Part shown: piece after piece, positions 6,838-14,537 of the stretch
How positions within the stretch are numbered: the first letter of the stretch is position 1
How the letters are laid out: each line of letters starts with the position of its first letter
Assembly: GCA_043757205.1 (NCBI GenBank)
Contig: JAYVPU010000270.1
Coordinates: 1 to 15,546, forward strand
Length of the DNA stretch: 15,546 nucleotides
DNA from: CANCDA01 sp043757205
Lineage (GTDB): Bacteria; Pseudomonadota; Gammaproteobacteria; Burkholderiales; Burkholderiaceae_C
Direction of reading: 5' to 3'
The notes under the pieces: model-generated
The model's input: only the letters and a program-made list of their open reading frames with translations
Told to the model about the DNA's origin: nothing
The model's database searches: none
Position numbers and translations under genes: made by a program

Positions 6838-7968
6838 ATGGCACTTCCCCTGGACATCTGTATTCGCGGCGACGGCATTGTGGGCTGCACGCTGGCCTTG
6901 CTGTTGGCGCGTGAGCGACTGCGGGTGGGCGTGGTGGCTCCGCCGGTTCAAGCGCAGGCCGCAGACCACTCGGCACGCCCGGATGTGCGGGCGTACGCAC
7001 TCAACCGGGCCTCCAAGGATCTACTGGAAAAACTACGCTGCTGGCCTGCACCCGGCTTGGTCACGCCGGTCCAAAAAATGCAGATCCAAGGCGACCAGCA
7101 GGGTGAAGTCAATTTTGATGCAGCACAAAGCCATGCCGACGCGCTGGCCTGGATCGTCGATGCCGCCGCACTGCAAACGCAACTCAAAGAGGCCATGCGC
7201 TTCTCTCCTCAGATTGAGTTTTTAGACGTCCCCCAGGCCGCGGCACTGACCGTGGTGTGCGAAGGCAAGGCCAGCACCACGCGGGGCGAATTAGGGGTGG
7301 ACTTTGAAGTCTTCGCCTATGAACAGCATGCCATTGCAGCCCGACTGAGGTGTGAAAAATCGCACGGCCAAGTGGCTCGACAATGGTTTTCGCGCGGCGA
7401 AATTTTGGCTTTTTTGCCCCTGGACGGCGAACAGGGGAACTCTGTGGCCGTGGTTTGGTCAGTCACTCCTGAGCATGCCGCCAAGTGGGCCCATGCCAGC
7501 GCGCAAGATTTTTGCGAAGAGCTGCAAACTGTCAGCCACTGTAGCTTGGGCGTCTTGACCCTGTGCAGTGAGCGTGTGACTTGGCCTTTACAAAAATCCC
7601 AAGCCAAGCACTGGATCGGGAGCAACCAGGACCTGGGCCCCTGGGCACTGGCGGGTGACGCTGCCCACACGGTGCACCCACTGGCAGGACAAGGCCTGAA
7701 CATGGGCTTGGCCGATGTGGCGGAACTGGCCCGGTTGATTCATGCGCGTGAGGACTGGCGCGCTGTCGGTGACGCGAAATTGCTGCGCCAATACGAGCGG
7801 TCTCGCAAGGCGGGCATCGTGGCGATGCAAACGGGAACGGATAGCTTGCAGTGGCTGTTCTCACAGACCGACAAAGCCAGCCCAAGCCTGCGCAACTGGG
7901 GCATGAACTTGGTGGAGCGAAGCGGTTTTTTCAAACGCTGGATGGCCCGGCAGGCCATGAATTTTTAA
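6838..7968 (+). CDS. UbiH/UbiF/COQ6-type FAD-dependent hydroxylase
   Basis: This is a flavoprotein monooxygenase of 376 residues in the family that hydroxylates the ubiquinone ring. The N-terminal dinucleotide-binding motif is GDGIVG (11-16). The second FAD motif is strong: LAGDAAHTVHPLAGQGLNMG near 279-298, typical of UbiH/UbiF/VisC. The middle DG motif, usually DGxxSxxR, reads EGKASTTR from E142, so the Asp is replaced by Glu. The exact position hydroxylated cannot be told from sequence, since betaproteobacteria carry different sets of these enzymes, so no symbol is given. It starts a tight rightward unit, with dsbC 6 bases behind its stop, and is divergent from the MOSC gene. There is no Shine-Dalgarno before the ATG. 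Confidence 0.85.
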   Translation: MALPLDICIRGDGIVGCTLALLLARERLRVGVVAPPVQAQAADHSARPDVRAYALNRASKDLLEKLRCWPAPGLVTPVQKMQIQGDQQGEVNFDAAQSHADALAWIVDAAALQTQLKEAMRFSPQIEFLDVPQAAALTVVCEGKASTTRGELGVDFEVFAYEQHAIAARLRCEKSHGQVARQWFSRGEILAFLPLDGEQGNSVAVVWSVTPEHAAKWAHASAQDFCEELQTVSHCSLGVLTLCSERVTWPLQKSQAKHWIGSNQDLGPWALAGDAAHTVHPLAGQGLNMGLADVAELARLIHAREDWRAVGDAKLLRQYERSRKAGIVAMQTGTDSLQWLFSQTDKASPSLRNWGMNLVERSGFFKRWMARQAMNF

Positions 7969-7974
7969 ACGGAC

Positions 7975-8700
7975 ATGAACGGACATTCCATGACATTTTT
8001 TAAAACCTTTTTCCTCAGCACCCTGGCGGTGCTGTGCCTGAGTGCCACTGCCCAAGAAGCCGCGATTCGCAAAAACTTGGCCGAGCGCCTCCCTCAACTG
8101 CAAAAAATCGATGAGATCAGCAAGACCCCGCTCGCCAATGTGTATGAGGTTCGCGTCAATGGCACCGAGATTTTTTACACCGATGCCGAGGCTAATTTTC
8201 TGATTCAAGGGCAAATCATCGACACCCGCCAACGCCGCAACCTGACCGAAGAGCGCATCGACAAGCTGACCGCTGTGAATTTCGACAGCTTGCCGTTCAA
8301 GGATGCTTTCACCGTGGTGCGTGGCAATGGCAAGCGCAAGCTAGTCGTGTTTGAAGACCCCAACTGCGGCTATTGCAAACGCTTTGAGCGCGACCTGGAG
8401 AAGGTGAGCAACGTCACGATCCACACCTTTCTCTACCCCATCCTGAGCCCTGACTCCACCGACAAATCCAAGAACATTTGGTGCGCCAAAGACAAGGCCA
8501 AAAGCTGGCAAGACTGGATGCTGCGCGAACAAACCCCGGCCAACGCCAACTGCGACTCAGCGGCCATTGCGCGCAACGTTGAATTGGGTAAAAAACACAA
8601 AATCACGGGCACACCTACGTTGATTTTTGCGGATGGCTCGCGCGTGCCTGGTGCCATCAACACGCAGCAGATCGAGAAATACCTGACCGACATCAAATAA
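7975..8700 (+). CDS. dsbC: Thiol:disulfide interchange protein DsbC
   Basis: DsbC is a periplasmic disulfide isomerase acting as a homodimer and kept reduced by DsbD. A signal peptide is visible (FFLSTLAVLCLSATA before QEA). It is followed by the dimerisation domain (VYEVRVNGTEIFYTDAEANF) and the thioredoxin domain with active site CGYC (C131, C134). GTPTL supplies the cis-proline. A second cysteine pair (IWCAKD and NANCDS) matches the structural disulfide of DsbC. The length, 241 residues or 236 from the second ATG at 7990, is that of E. coli DsbC. Neither ATG has a clear Shine-Dalgarno; the phrase ACGGACAT occurs twice here (7969-7976 and 7979-7986). It lies 6 bases after the UbiH-type gene and 24 before the M61 gene, so translation may be coupled. 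Confidence 0.93.
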   Translation: MNGHSMTFFKTFFLSTLAVLCLSATAQEAAIRKNLAERLPQLQKIDEISKTPLANVYEVRVNGTEIFYTDAEANFLIQGQIIDTRQRRNLTEERIDKLTAVNFDSLPFKDAFTVVRGNGKRKLVVFEDPNCGYCKRFERDLEKVSNVTIHTFLYPILSPDSTDKSKNIWCAKDKAKSWQDWMLREQTPANANCDSAAIARNVELGKKHKITGTPTLIFADGSRVPGAINTQQIEKYLTDIK

Positions 8701-8724
8701 ACCGCCCTGCCTGAACACCCAGCC

Positions 8725-10518
8725 ATGACGGGAAAAACCGCACCCACCGCCGCCATCCACTACCGCGTGGCGGTGGCTGATCTTCACGCACACCTGTTCC
8801 ATGTCACGCTGACCATCGCACGCCCACTCGCACAACAACGCGTATCGCTACCGGTCTGGATCCCGGGCAGCTACCTGGTGCGTGAGTTCTCCAAAAATCT
8901 GCAAGGGCTGGGCGCAAGGCAAGGCCGCCGTGCGGTGACGGCACAGCAACTCGACAAATGCAGCTGGCAACTGGATTGCGCCGCCGATCAAACCCTGGTG
9001 CTGGGCTACCAGGTCTATGCCTTTGACACTTCAGTGCGCACCGCGTGGCTGGATGCTGCGCGCGGCTTCTTCAACGGCACCAGCTTGTTTCTGCGTGTCG
9101 AAGGGCAAGAAGACACGCTTCACACGATAGAGCTGGTCTCAAGCCCCTCTATTCCCGCCTTCGCCGATTGGTCGGTGGCCACGGGCCTCACCCCTCACAA
9201 AATCACACGCCGTGGCTTTGGCACTTACCGCGCCAGCAGTTACGACGAGTTGGTGGATGGCCCGGTGGAAATGGGTGTTTTTTGGAGTGGCTCGTTCACC
9301 GCCTGCGGTGTGCCGCACCGCTTTGTGGTGGCCGGCGCACCGGCCTCGTTTGATGGTGAACGGCTCTTGGCCGATACACAAAAAATTTGCGAGGCCGAAA
9401 TCCGCTTCTGGCACGGCGCCGATGCCGGTAAGCGTCGGGGACGTAAACCGCCGCACGCCAATTACCTGTTCATGCTCAACGTTACGCATGACGGCTACGG
9501 CGGCCTGGAGCACCGCAACTCCACCGCCCTCATCTGCACCCGCAAGGACTTGCCGCGCCTGGGCAGCTACAAACCGACTGAGGGCTACACCACTCTGCTA
9601 GGGCTGATCAGCCACGAGTACTTCCACACCTGGAACGTCAAGCGCCTGCGCCCGATTGAACTCGCCCAGATCGACTATGGACGCGAGAATTACACGCCAC
9701 TGCTGTGGTTTTTTGAAGGCTTCACCAGCTATTACGATGACCTGCTGCTGCGCCGTGCGGGCCTGATTGACGATGCGGGCTACATCAAGCTCTTGAACAA
9801 AGCCATCAACCAGGTTTTGCAAACCCCGGGGCGCGCGGTGCAATCGGTCGCGCAGGCCAGTTTTGACGCCTGGGTCAAGTACTACCGGCAAGATGAGAAC
9901 ACCCCCAACGCCACCGTGAGCTACTACAGCAAGGGCTCACTGGTGGCCCTGTGCCTGGACTTGACGCTGCGCGCTGAAGGCCCGCATTCGCTGGACGACG
10001 TGATGCGCGCCCTCTGGCTACGCTGCCAGGGTGGCCCGCTGCGCGAGGACGATCTGTTGGCGGTGTTGCAAGCCCTGGCGGGGCGTACCTTTGCCAAAGA
10101 AATTGCCCATTGGGTTCACAGCACCGACGAATTGCCCTTGCGTGCACTGCTGGAGCAGCACGGCCTGACCATTTTGGAAGAGCCCGCCCAATTGGCCCAA
10201 CAGCTGGGCCTGCGCGTCAGCGAAGACGGCGCGCTCCAGATCAAGACCGTGTTGCGCGGCGGCGCGGCCGAGCGGGCCGGATTTGCGGCGGGCGATGAAT
10301 GGCTGGGCCTGGAAGTGGGTACTGGCCGCGCCGCGCAGGGCTGGCGCATGACGCGGCTCGATGAGCTGCCGCTGTATGCGGGCAAGCACAGCAAAGTTAA
10401 AGCACTGGTGGCCCGCGACAAACGTCTGCTGCAACTGGCGTTGACGCTGCCCAAGGCCGTCACCACCTGGCGCTTGAGTGTGCGGGACAGTCAAACCGTG
10501 AGTCGTTGGCTCAGCTGA
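8725..10518 (+). CDS. M61 family metallopeptidase with C-terminal PDZ domain
   Basis: This is a 597-residue zinc peptidase of the M61 (glycyl aminopeptidase-like) family. The N-terminal beta-rich domain shows the family phrase PGSYLVREFSKN (about 48-59). The zinc site HEYFH is at 297-301, followed by TWNVKRLRP, and the third ligand is probably E331 in FFEGFTSYYDD. After the helical domain comes a PDZ domain (about 489-590) with LGLRVSEDGALQIKTVLRGG and GAAERAGFAAGDEW. No signal peptide or membrane segment is seen at the N-terminus, so it looks cytoplasmic. Its substrate is unknown. It is the last gene of the ubiH-like, dsbC, M61 unit and converges on tyrS with five bases between the stops. 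Confidence 0.92.
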   Translation: MTGKTAPTAAIHYRVAVADLHAHLFHVTLTIARPLAQQRVSLPVWIPGSYLVREFSKNLQGLGARQGRRAVTAQQLDKCSWQLDCAADQTLVLGYQVYAFDTSVRTAWLDAARGFFNGTSLFLRVEGQEDTLHTIELVSSPSIPAFADWSVATGLTPHKITRRGFGTYRASSYDELVDGPVEMGVFWSGSFTACGVPHRFVVAGAPASFDGERLLADTQKICEAEIRFWHGADAGKRRGRKPPHANYLFMLNVTHDGYGGLEHRNSTALICTRKDLPRLGSYKPTEGYTTLLGLISHEYFHTWNVKRLRPIELAQIDYGRENYTPLLWFFEGFTSYYDDLLLRRAGLIDDAGYIKLLNKAINQVLQTPGRAVQSVAQASFDAWVKYYRQDENTPNATVSYYSKGSLVALCLDLTLRAEGPHSLDDVMRALWLRCQGGPLREDDLLAVLQALAGRTFAKEIAHWVHSTDELPLRALLEQHGLTILEEPAQLAQQLGLRVSEDGALQIKTVLRGGAAERAGFAAGDEWLGLEVGTGRAAQGWRMTRLDELPLYAGKHSKVKALVARDKRLLQLALTLPKAVTTWRLSVRDSQTVSRWLS

Positions 10519-10523
10519 TCAAA

Positions 10524-11762
10524 TCAGGCCAAAGTCACCCGCTTGAACTTGCGCTTGCCCACCTGCAACACATAAGTGCCTGCGCCCAGCTTGAGGCCTT
10601 TGTCGCTCACGGTGTTGGCGTCCACCCGCACACCACCCCCGTCAATCAAGCGATTGCCTTCGCCGCTGGACGCTGCCAAACCAGCCTGCTTGAGCAAAGC
10701 GCCAATGCCAATCGGCCCCTCGGTGAGAGTGAAGATTTCCTCAGGAATTTCATCCGGAATGCCGCCACGCGAGCGGTTGATGAAGTCCTGCTCCGCCGCA
10801 TCGGCGGCCGCGAGCGAGTGAAAGCGCGCCGTGATCTCCTTGGCCAGCATGACCTTGACTTCTTTGGGGTTGCGCCCTTGCGCCACCTGTTCCTGTAGGC
10901 CCTCAATCTCGCTCAGGCCTTTGAAACTCAGCAGGGTGTACCAGCGCCACATCAAGGTGTCAGAAATCGACAGCACCTTGGCGAACATGGTGTTGGCGTC
11001 TTCGCTGATGCCGATGTAGTTGTTCTTGGACTTGGACATCTTCTCCACACCGTCCAGCCCTTCGAGCAGCGGCATGGTCAAAATGCACTGCGGCTCCTGG
11101 CCGTATTCGGCTTGCAGGTGGCGGCCCATCAGCAGGTTGAACTTTTGATCCGTGCCGCCCAGCTCCAAGTCTGACTTGAGCGCCACCGAGTCATAACCCT
11201 GCATCAGTGGGTACAAAAACTCATGCACCGCAATCGGCGTGCCCGCCTTGAAACGGTCATGAAAATCATTGCGCTCCATCATGCGCGCCACCGTGTAGCT
11301 CGACGCCAGCTGAATCATGCCGACCGCGCCCAGCGGTTCGCACCACTCGCTGTTGTAACGAATTTCCGTGCGGGCCGGGTCCAACACCAGGCTGGCTTGG
11401 CGGTAATAGGTCTCAGCATTGGCCTTGATTTGCTCGGGCGTGAGCGGCGGGCGGGTGCTGTTGCGCCCGGAGGGGTCGCCAATCAAGCTGGTGAAGTCAC
11501 CAATCAAAAAGATCACCTGATGCCCCAAGTCCTGCAACTGGCGCATTTTGTTCAGTACCACGGTGTGACCAATGTGGATGTCGGGGGCCGTGGGATCCAG
11601 GCCCAGCTTGATGCGCAAAGGTGTGCCAGTCGCTTCAGAACGCGCCAGCTTCTTAACCCAATCGTCCTCGGGGATCAGTTCTTCGCAGCCCCGCAAGCTC
11701 ACGGCCAGCGCCTCCCGGACACGGTCGGTTACAGGAAAATTGTTTAATGGACGTTGATTCAT
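10524..11762 (-). CDS. tyrS: Tyrosyl-tRNA synthetase
   Basis: TyrS is a class I aminoacyl-tRNA synthetase that charges tRNA-Tyr. The 412 residues show the HIGH motif exactly (63-66, in DIHIGH), the tyrosine-site phrase LELGGTDQKFNLL, and KMSKS at 241-245. A C-terminal S4 RNA-binding domain ends in LQVGKRKFKRVTLA. HIGH and KMSKS, both in full consensus form, and the overall length point to the TyrRZ-like subtype common in proteobacteria. The ATG at 11762 has GGAAA about nine bases upstream on the minus strand. The gene is divergent from the M23 peptidase gene and convergent with the M61 gene. Confidence 0.97.
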   Translation of the reverse strand: MNQRPLNNFPVTDRVREALAVSLRGCEELIPEDDWVKKLARSEATGTPLRIKLGLDPTAPDIHIGHTVVLNKMRQLQDLGHQVIFLIGDFTSLIGDPSGRNSTRPPLTPEQIKANAETYYRQASLVLDPARTEIRYNSEWCEPLGAVGMIQLASSYTVARMMERNDFHDRFKAGTPIAVHEFLYPLMQGYDSVALKSDLELGGTDQKFNLLMGRHLQAEYGQEPQCILTMPLLEGLDGVEKMSKSKNNYIGISEDANTMFAKVLSISDTLMWRWYTLLSFKGLSEIEGLQEQVAQGRNPKEVKVMLAKEITARFHSLAAADAAEQDFINRSRGGIPDEIPEEIFTLTEGPIGIGALLKQAGLAASSGEGNRLIDGGGVRVDANTVSDKGLKLGAGTYVLQVGKRKFKRVTLA

Positions 11763-11798
11763 AAGGGTTTTTCCGGGTGCTTCTTGGGGTGCGGCGGC

Positions 11799-11804
11799 TA
11801 TACT
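11799..11804 (+). promoter_or_regulatory. Candidate -10 element upstream of the M23 peptidase gene
   Basis: TATACT lies in the tyrS/M23 spacer, about 100 bases before the favoured M23 start. No convincing -35 hexamer is seen at 16-18 bases upstream. Start of transcription near 11811 would give a leader of about 90 bases. Confidence 0.3.
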
Positions 11805-11840
11805 CGCGGTTCTTCTTCGTGCTGGATTTTAAGTCGCACG

Positions 11841-11891
11841 ATGACCTCAGTAGACCCCGCGCATTTGGGAGCTGCTGTTCCCGCGCTTTAG
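11841..11891 (+). other. Possible 16-codon upstream ORF before the M23 gene
   Basis: An ATG at 11841 opens MTSVDPAHLGAAVPAL and stops with TAG at 11889-11891, 11 bases before the favoured TTG start of the peptidase gene. There is no good Shine-Dalgarno. Translation of this small frame could couple to the main gene, but chance is equally likely. Confidence 0.2.
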
Positions 11892-11902
11892 GGGTATCCC
11901 GT

Positions 11903-13297
11903 TTGAAACATACGTTCGCTTCCGCGTTGGAGGCAATTTTGAGTCCTGAAAACGTAACCGCACGTCTGCCCTTGCGCAGACTGGTGGCCATTGTGGGCGC
12001 GCTCCTGCTGCTGGGCGGTGGCGGCGCTTATGCCGTGGCGACTGCTGTTGTGTCCCTGGCACCTGACGCAGCATTGCTGCCCGTGCGCGAGGTCAGCGAG
12101 TCGGTGCAGCCCCTGCCCCTAGTCGCCCAGTCTGAGGCACTGGAAACCCATCATTTGACGCTGTTTCGCTCTGACATCACGCGCTCCAGCGACACCGCAG
12201 ACACCCTGCTCAAACGCTTGGGGCTGGATGACCCGAGCGCCGCCGCTTTCTTGCGGGCCAACACGCTCAGCCAGCAGAACTTGATGGGCCGCGCCGGACG
12301 CAACCTGACGGTTGAAGCCAGCGAAACCAACACGCTGATCCAACTCAGCGCCCGCTGGAGCCCCGACGCCGATGGCAGCTTCAAGCGCCTGATCATCGAA
12401 AAAAAGGGCCAGGCCTTCAGCGCCCGACTTGAAACCGCCCCGCTGCTCACCAACACACGGCTGGCCAGCGGCGTCATCAGCACCTCTTTGTTTGCCGCCA
12501 CCGATGAGGCACGTGTACCCGATGCCGTGGCCACGCAAATCGCTGAAATCTTCTCGGGCGACATCGACTTCCATCGCTCTTTGCGCAAAGGCGACCGTTT
12601 CTCGGTGGTCTATGAAACGCTGGAAGGCGACGGCGAGCCCCTGCGCGCTGGGCGCGTGCTGAGCGCTGAATTTGTCAACGCGGGCAAGACCCTGCAAGCC
12701 ACTTGGTTTCAAGAACCCGCTACCGCCAACCAAACCCAGCCACAGTCTCAGAATCGGGGTGGCTACTACACGCTGGACGGTCAAAGCCTGCACCGCGCCT
12801 ACCTGGCTTCGCCCATGGAATTCTCCCGCGTCTCCAGCGGCTTCAAGATGCGCTTTCACCCGATCTTGCAAACCTGGCGCGCCCACCTGGGCGTGGACTA
12901 CGCCGCGCCTAAGGGAACTGCCGTGCGCAGCGTGGGTGATGGCGTGGTTGACTTTGCGGGCGTTCAAAACGGCTTTGGCAATGTGGTCATCGTCAAACAC
13001 CGCAATAACAACACCACGGTGTATGCCCACCTGAGCCGCATCGGCGTCAAGCGCGGGCAATCCGTCGGCCAAGGCCAGAACATTGGTGCGGTGGGTGCAA
13101 CCGGTTGGGCCACTGGCCCGCATCTTCACTTTGAGTTCCGCGTTAACGGCGCACACAAAGACCCGCTCACCATCGCTCGCCAGAACGAAACCACCCCGGT
13201 CTCACCGCAAGCCAAGCCGCTCTTCCTGCGCAGCGCACAAGCCGCTCGCCAGCAGCTCGCCGTCGCGGCCACGATGCAACCCGGCAGCGCCCAGTAA
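11903..13297 (+). CDS. M23 family peptidoglycan endopeptidase (MepM/YebA-like)
   Basis: This is a membrane-anchored zinc peptidase of 464 residues from the chosen start. An N-terminal segment around residues 27-49 (LVAIVGALLLLGGGGAYAVA) is a signal anchor. The central part (SDTADTLLKRLGLDDPSAAAFLR) resembles the OapA/LysM-like region of MepM homologues. The C-terminal LytM domain keeps both zinc motifs, HLGVD (H328, D332) and HLH (H407, H409). Such enzymes cut peptide cross-links in the wall. The start is uncertain: no ATG fits. TTG at 11903 has TAGGGG about nine bases upstream and gives a sensible protein, TTG at 11939 is an alternative, and GTG at 11777 would add 42 unconvincing residues. 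anmK follows after 26 bases, which fits a shared role in wall turnover. Confidence 0.9.
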   Translation: MKHTFASALEAILSPENVTARLPLRRLVAIVGALLLLGGGGAYAVATAVVSLAPDAALLPVREVSESVQPLPLVAQSEALETHHLTLFRSDITRSSDTADTLLKRLGLDDPSAAAFLRANTLSQQNLMGRAGRNLTVEASETNTLIQLSARWSPDADGSFKRLIIEKKGQAFSARLETAPLLTNTRLASGVISTSLFAATDEARVPDAVATQIAEIFSGDIDFHRSLRKGDRFSVVYETLEGDGEPLRAGRVLSAEFVNAGKTLQATWFQEPATANQTQPQSQNRGGYYTLDGQSLHRAYLASPMEFSRVSSGFKMRFHPILQTWRAHLGVDYAAPKGTAVRSVGDGVVDFAGVQNGFGNVVIVKHRNNNTTVYAHLSRIGVKRGQSVGQGQNIGAVGATGWATGPHLHFEFRVNGAHKDPLTIARQNETTPVSPQAKPLFLRSAQAARQQLAVAATMQPGSAQ

Positions 13298-13323
13298 TTT
13301 GGCCGCACTCGGGTTGATGCGGC

Positions 13324-14430
13324 GTGTCTGAACTCTTCATCGGCCTGATGTCCGGCACCTCGCTGGACGGGGTGGACGGCGTACTCGCCGAGTGCACGGA
13401 TGAACACACCCGCGTCATCCACCATGTGCACCAGCCCTTCACGTCCGCACTGAGCGCGGAGCTACTCAGCCTCAATCGCCCTGGCGCTGATGAACTGCAC
13501 CGCGCCGCTCTGGGGGCCAACGCACTGGTTCGCGTTTACGCACAAGTCGTCTCAAGCTTGCTCGCTCAAACAGGCCTTCCCGCCACGGCCATCACCGCCA
13601 TTGGCGCGCACGGTCAGACGGTTCGCCACCGCCCACAAGAGTTCGACGGCACGGGCTACACCTTGCAAATCAACAACCCTGCCCTATTGGCGGAGCTGAC
13701 GAGCGTGGAAGTAGTGGCTGACTTCCGCAGCCGCGATGTGGCTGCCGGTGGCCAGGGCGCACCACTCGTACCCACCTTCCACCAGGCCATGTTTGCGCGC
13801 CCTGGCCGCACGGTGTGCGTGCTCAACATCGGCGGCATTTCCAACCTCTCGGTGCTGAGTGACGATGCCGTGCTGGGCTTTGACTGCGGCCCGGGCAACG
13901 CCTTGATGGACGCCTGGTGCCAGCAGCATACCGGTCAAGCTTTTGACCGCGATGGCGCGTGGGCCGCGCGTGGGCATGTCAACGCTGCCCTGCTGGCCAC
14001 GCTGCTGCGTGAGCCCTACTTTGCGAATCCACCGCCCAAAAGCACCGGACGTGATGTGTTCAACACACCGTGGTTGCAGCAACAACTCAGCGGGTTTTCA
14101 TCCCTGGAACCGATCGACGTGCAAGCCACCTTGACCGAACTCACGGCGCAAGCCTGCGCCCACGATGTGCTGCGATACGGCCCCCACAGCGAGCGTTTGA
14201 TGGTGTGCGGCGGTGGTGCGCTGAACGCCCACCTAATGGCACGCTTGCAAGCCCATCTGCCGACGCAAGAAGTTCTCAGTTCCCAAGCCCACGGGCTACC
14301 ACCTCAGCAGGTCGAAGCGGCCGCCTTCGCCTGGCTGGCTCGCAAGACCGTGTTGCGCGAAACGGCCAGTTTAAGTAGCGTCACAGGCGCGCACGGTGCG
14401 CGCGTGCTGGGGGCGATCTACCCGGCTTAA
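13324..14430 (+). CDS. anmK: Anhydro-N-acetylmuramic acid kinase
   Basis: AnmK is a cytoplasmic kinase that opens and phosphorylates 1,6-anhydro-MurNAc to MurNAc-6-phosphate during cell-wall recycling. The 368 residues match the family length. Visible motifs are MSGTSLDGVD (9-18), IGAHGQTVRH, VADFRSRDVAAGGQGAPLVP, the ATPase-type NIGGISNLS, FDCGPGNALMD, STGRDVFN and CGGGALN. The start codon is GTG at 13324; the nearby ATG at 13317 is out of frame. There is no strong Shine-Dalgarno. It lies 26 bases after the M23 endopeptidase gene, so one enzyme helps to break the wall and the other recycles a product. Confidence 0.96.
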   Translation: MSELFIGLMSGTSLDGVDGVLAECTDEHTRVIHHVHQPFTSALSAELLSLNRPGADELHRAALGANALVRVYAQVVSSLLAQTGLPATAITAIGAHGQTVRHRPQEFDGTGYTLQINNPALLAELTSVEVVADFRSRDVAAGGQGAPLVPTFHQAMFARPGRTVCVLNIGGISNLSVLSDDAVLGFDCGPGNALMDAWCQQHTGQAFDRDGAWAARGHVNAALLATLLREPYFANPPPKSTGRDVFNTPWLQQQLSGFSSLEPIDVQATLTELTAQACAHDVLRYGPHSERLMVCGGGALNAHLMARLQAHLPTQEVLSSQAHGLPPQQVEAAAFAWLARKTVLRETASLSSVTGAHGARVLGAIYPA

Positions 14431-14465
14431 ACGTTTCGGCGTAAAGTCCAGGCCTTACTTGAAGA

Positions 14466-14527
14466 CTTGCGAGACAAGCCCCGCGTTACGCGCAGCGAAC
14501 TTTGCTGTGTCCTCAACTGATTAAAAA
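14466..14527 (+). repeat. Dispersed leader palindrome, copy 3 (phasin leader)
   Basis: This copy matches copy 1 (1801-1862, minus) over its whole length at about three quarters of positions by eye. It includes exact TACGCGCAGCGA (14487-14498) and TGTCCTCAACTGATT (14508-14522). The outer arms GAGACA and TGTCCTC pair with one bulge. It ends in the A-run that runs straight into the phasin Shine-Dalgarno. Confidence 0.7.
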
Positions 14528-14532
14528 GGAGG
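14526..14532 (+). promoter_or_regulatory. Strong Shine-Dalgarno of the phasin gene
   Basis: AAGGAGG, a near-perfect anti-16S match, lies five bases before the ATG at 14538. It decides this start over the upstream in-frame codon at 14502 and suggests high expression, as expected for a granule coat protein. Confidence 0.8.
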
Positions 14533-14537
14533 TTCTC

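Noticed and set aside
6736..6969. N-terminal extension of the MOSC protein
   Set aside because: It overlaps the divergent UbiH-type gene, crosses the hairpin, and its sequence is unlike a protein domain; GTG at 6735 leaves the MOSC_N domain complete.
7969..7986. Direct repeat ACGGACAT at the dsbC start
   Set aside because: Two 8-base copies ten bases apart are short; no flanking structure suggests a binding site or duplication scar.
9151..9164. ATTCCCGCCTTCGC inside the M61 gene, identical to 14 bases of the REP-like hairpin
   Set aside because: The second arm is missing and the bases encode an in-frame, plausible stretch (IPAFAD), so it is probably chance.
10482..10491. TGCGGGACAG near the end of the M61 gene as a fourth repeat copy
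   Set aside because: Only about ten bases match, within coding sequence, and the right half of the element is absent.
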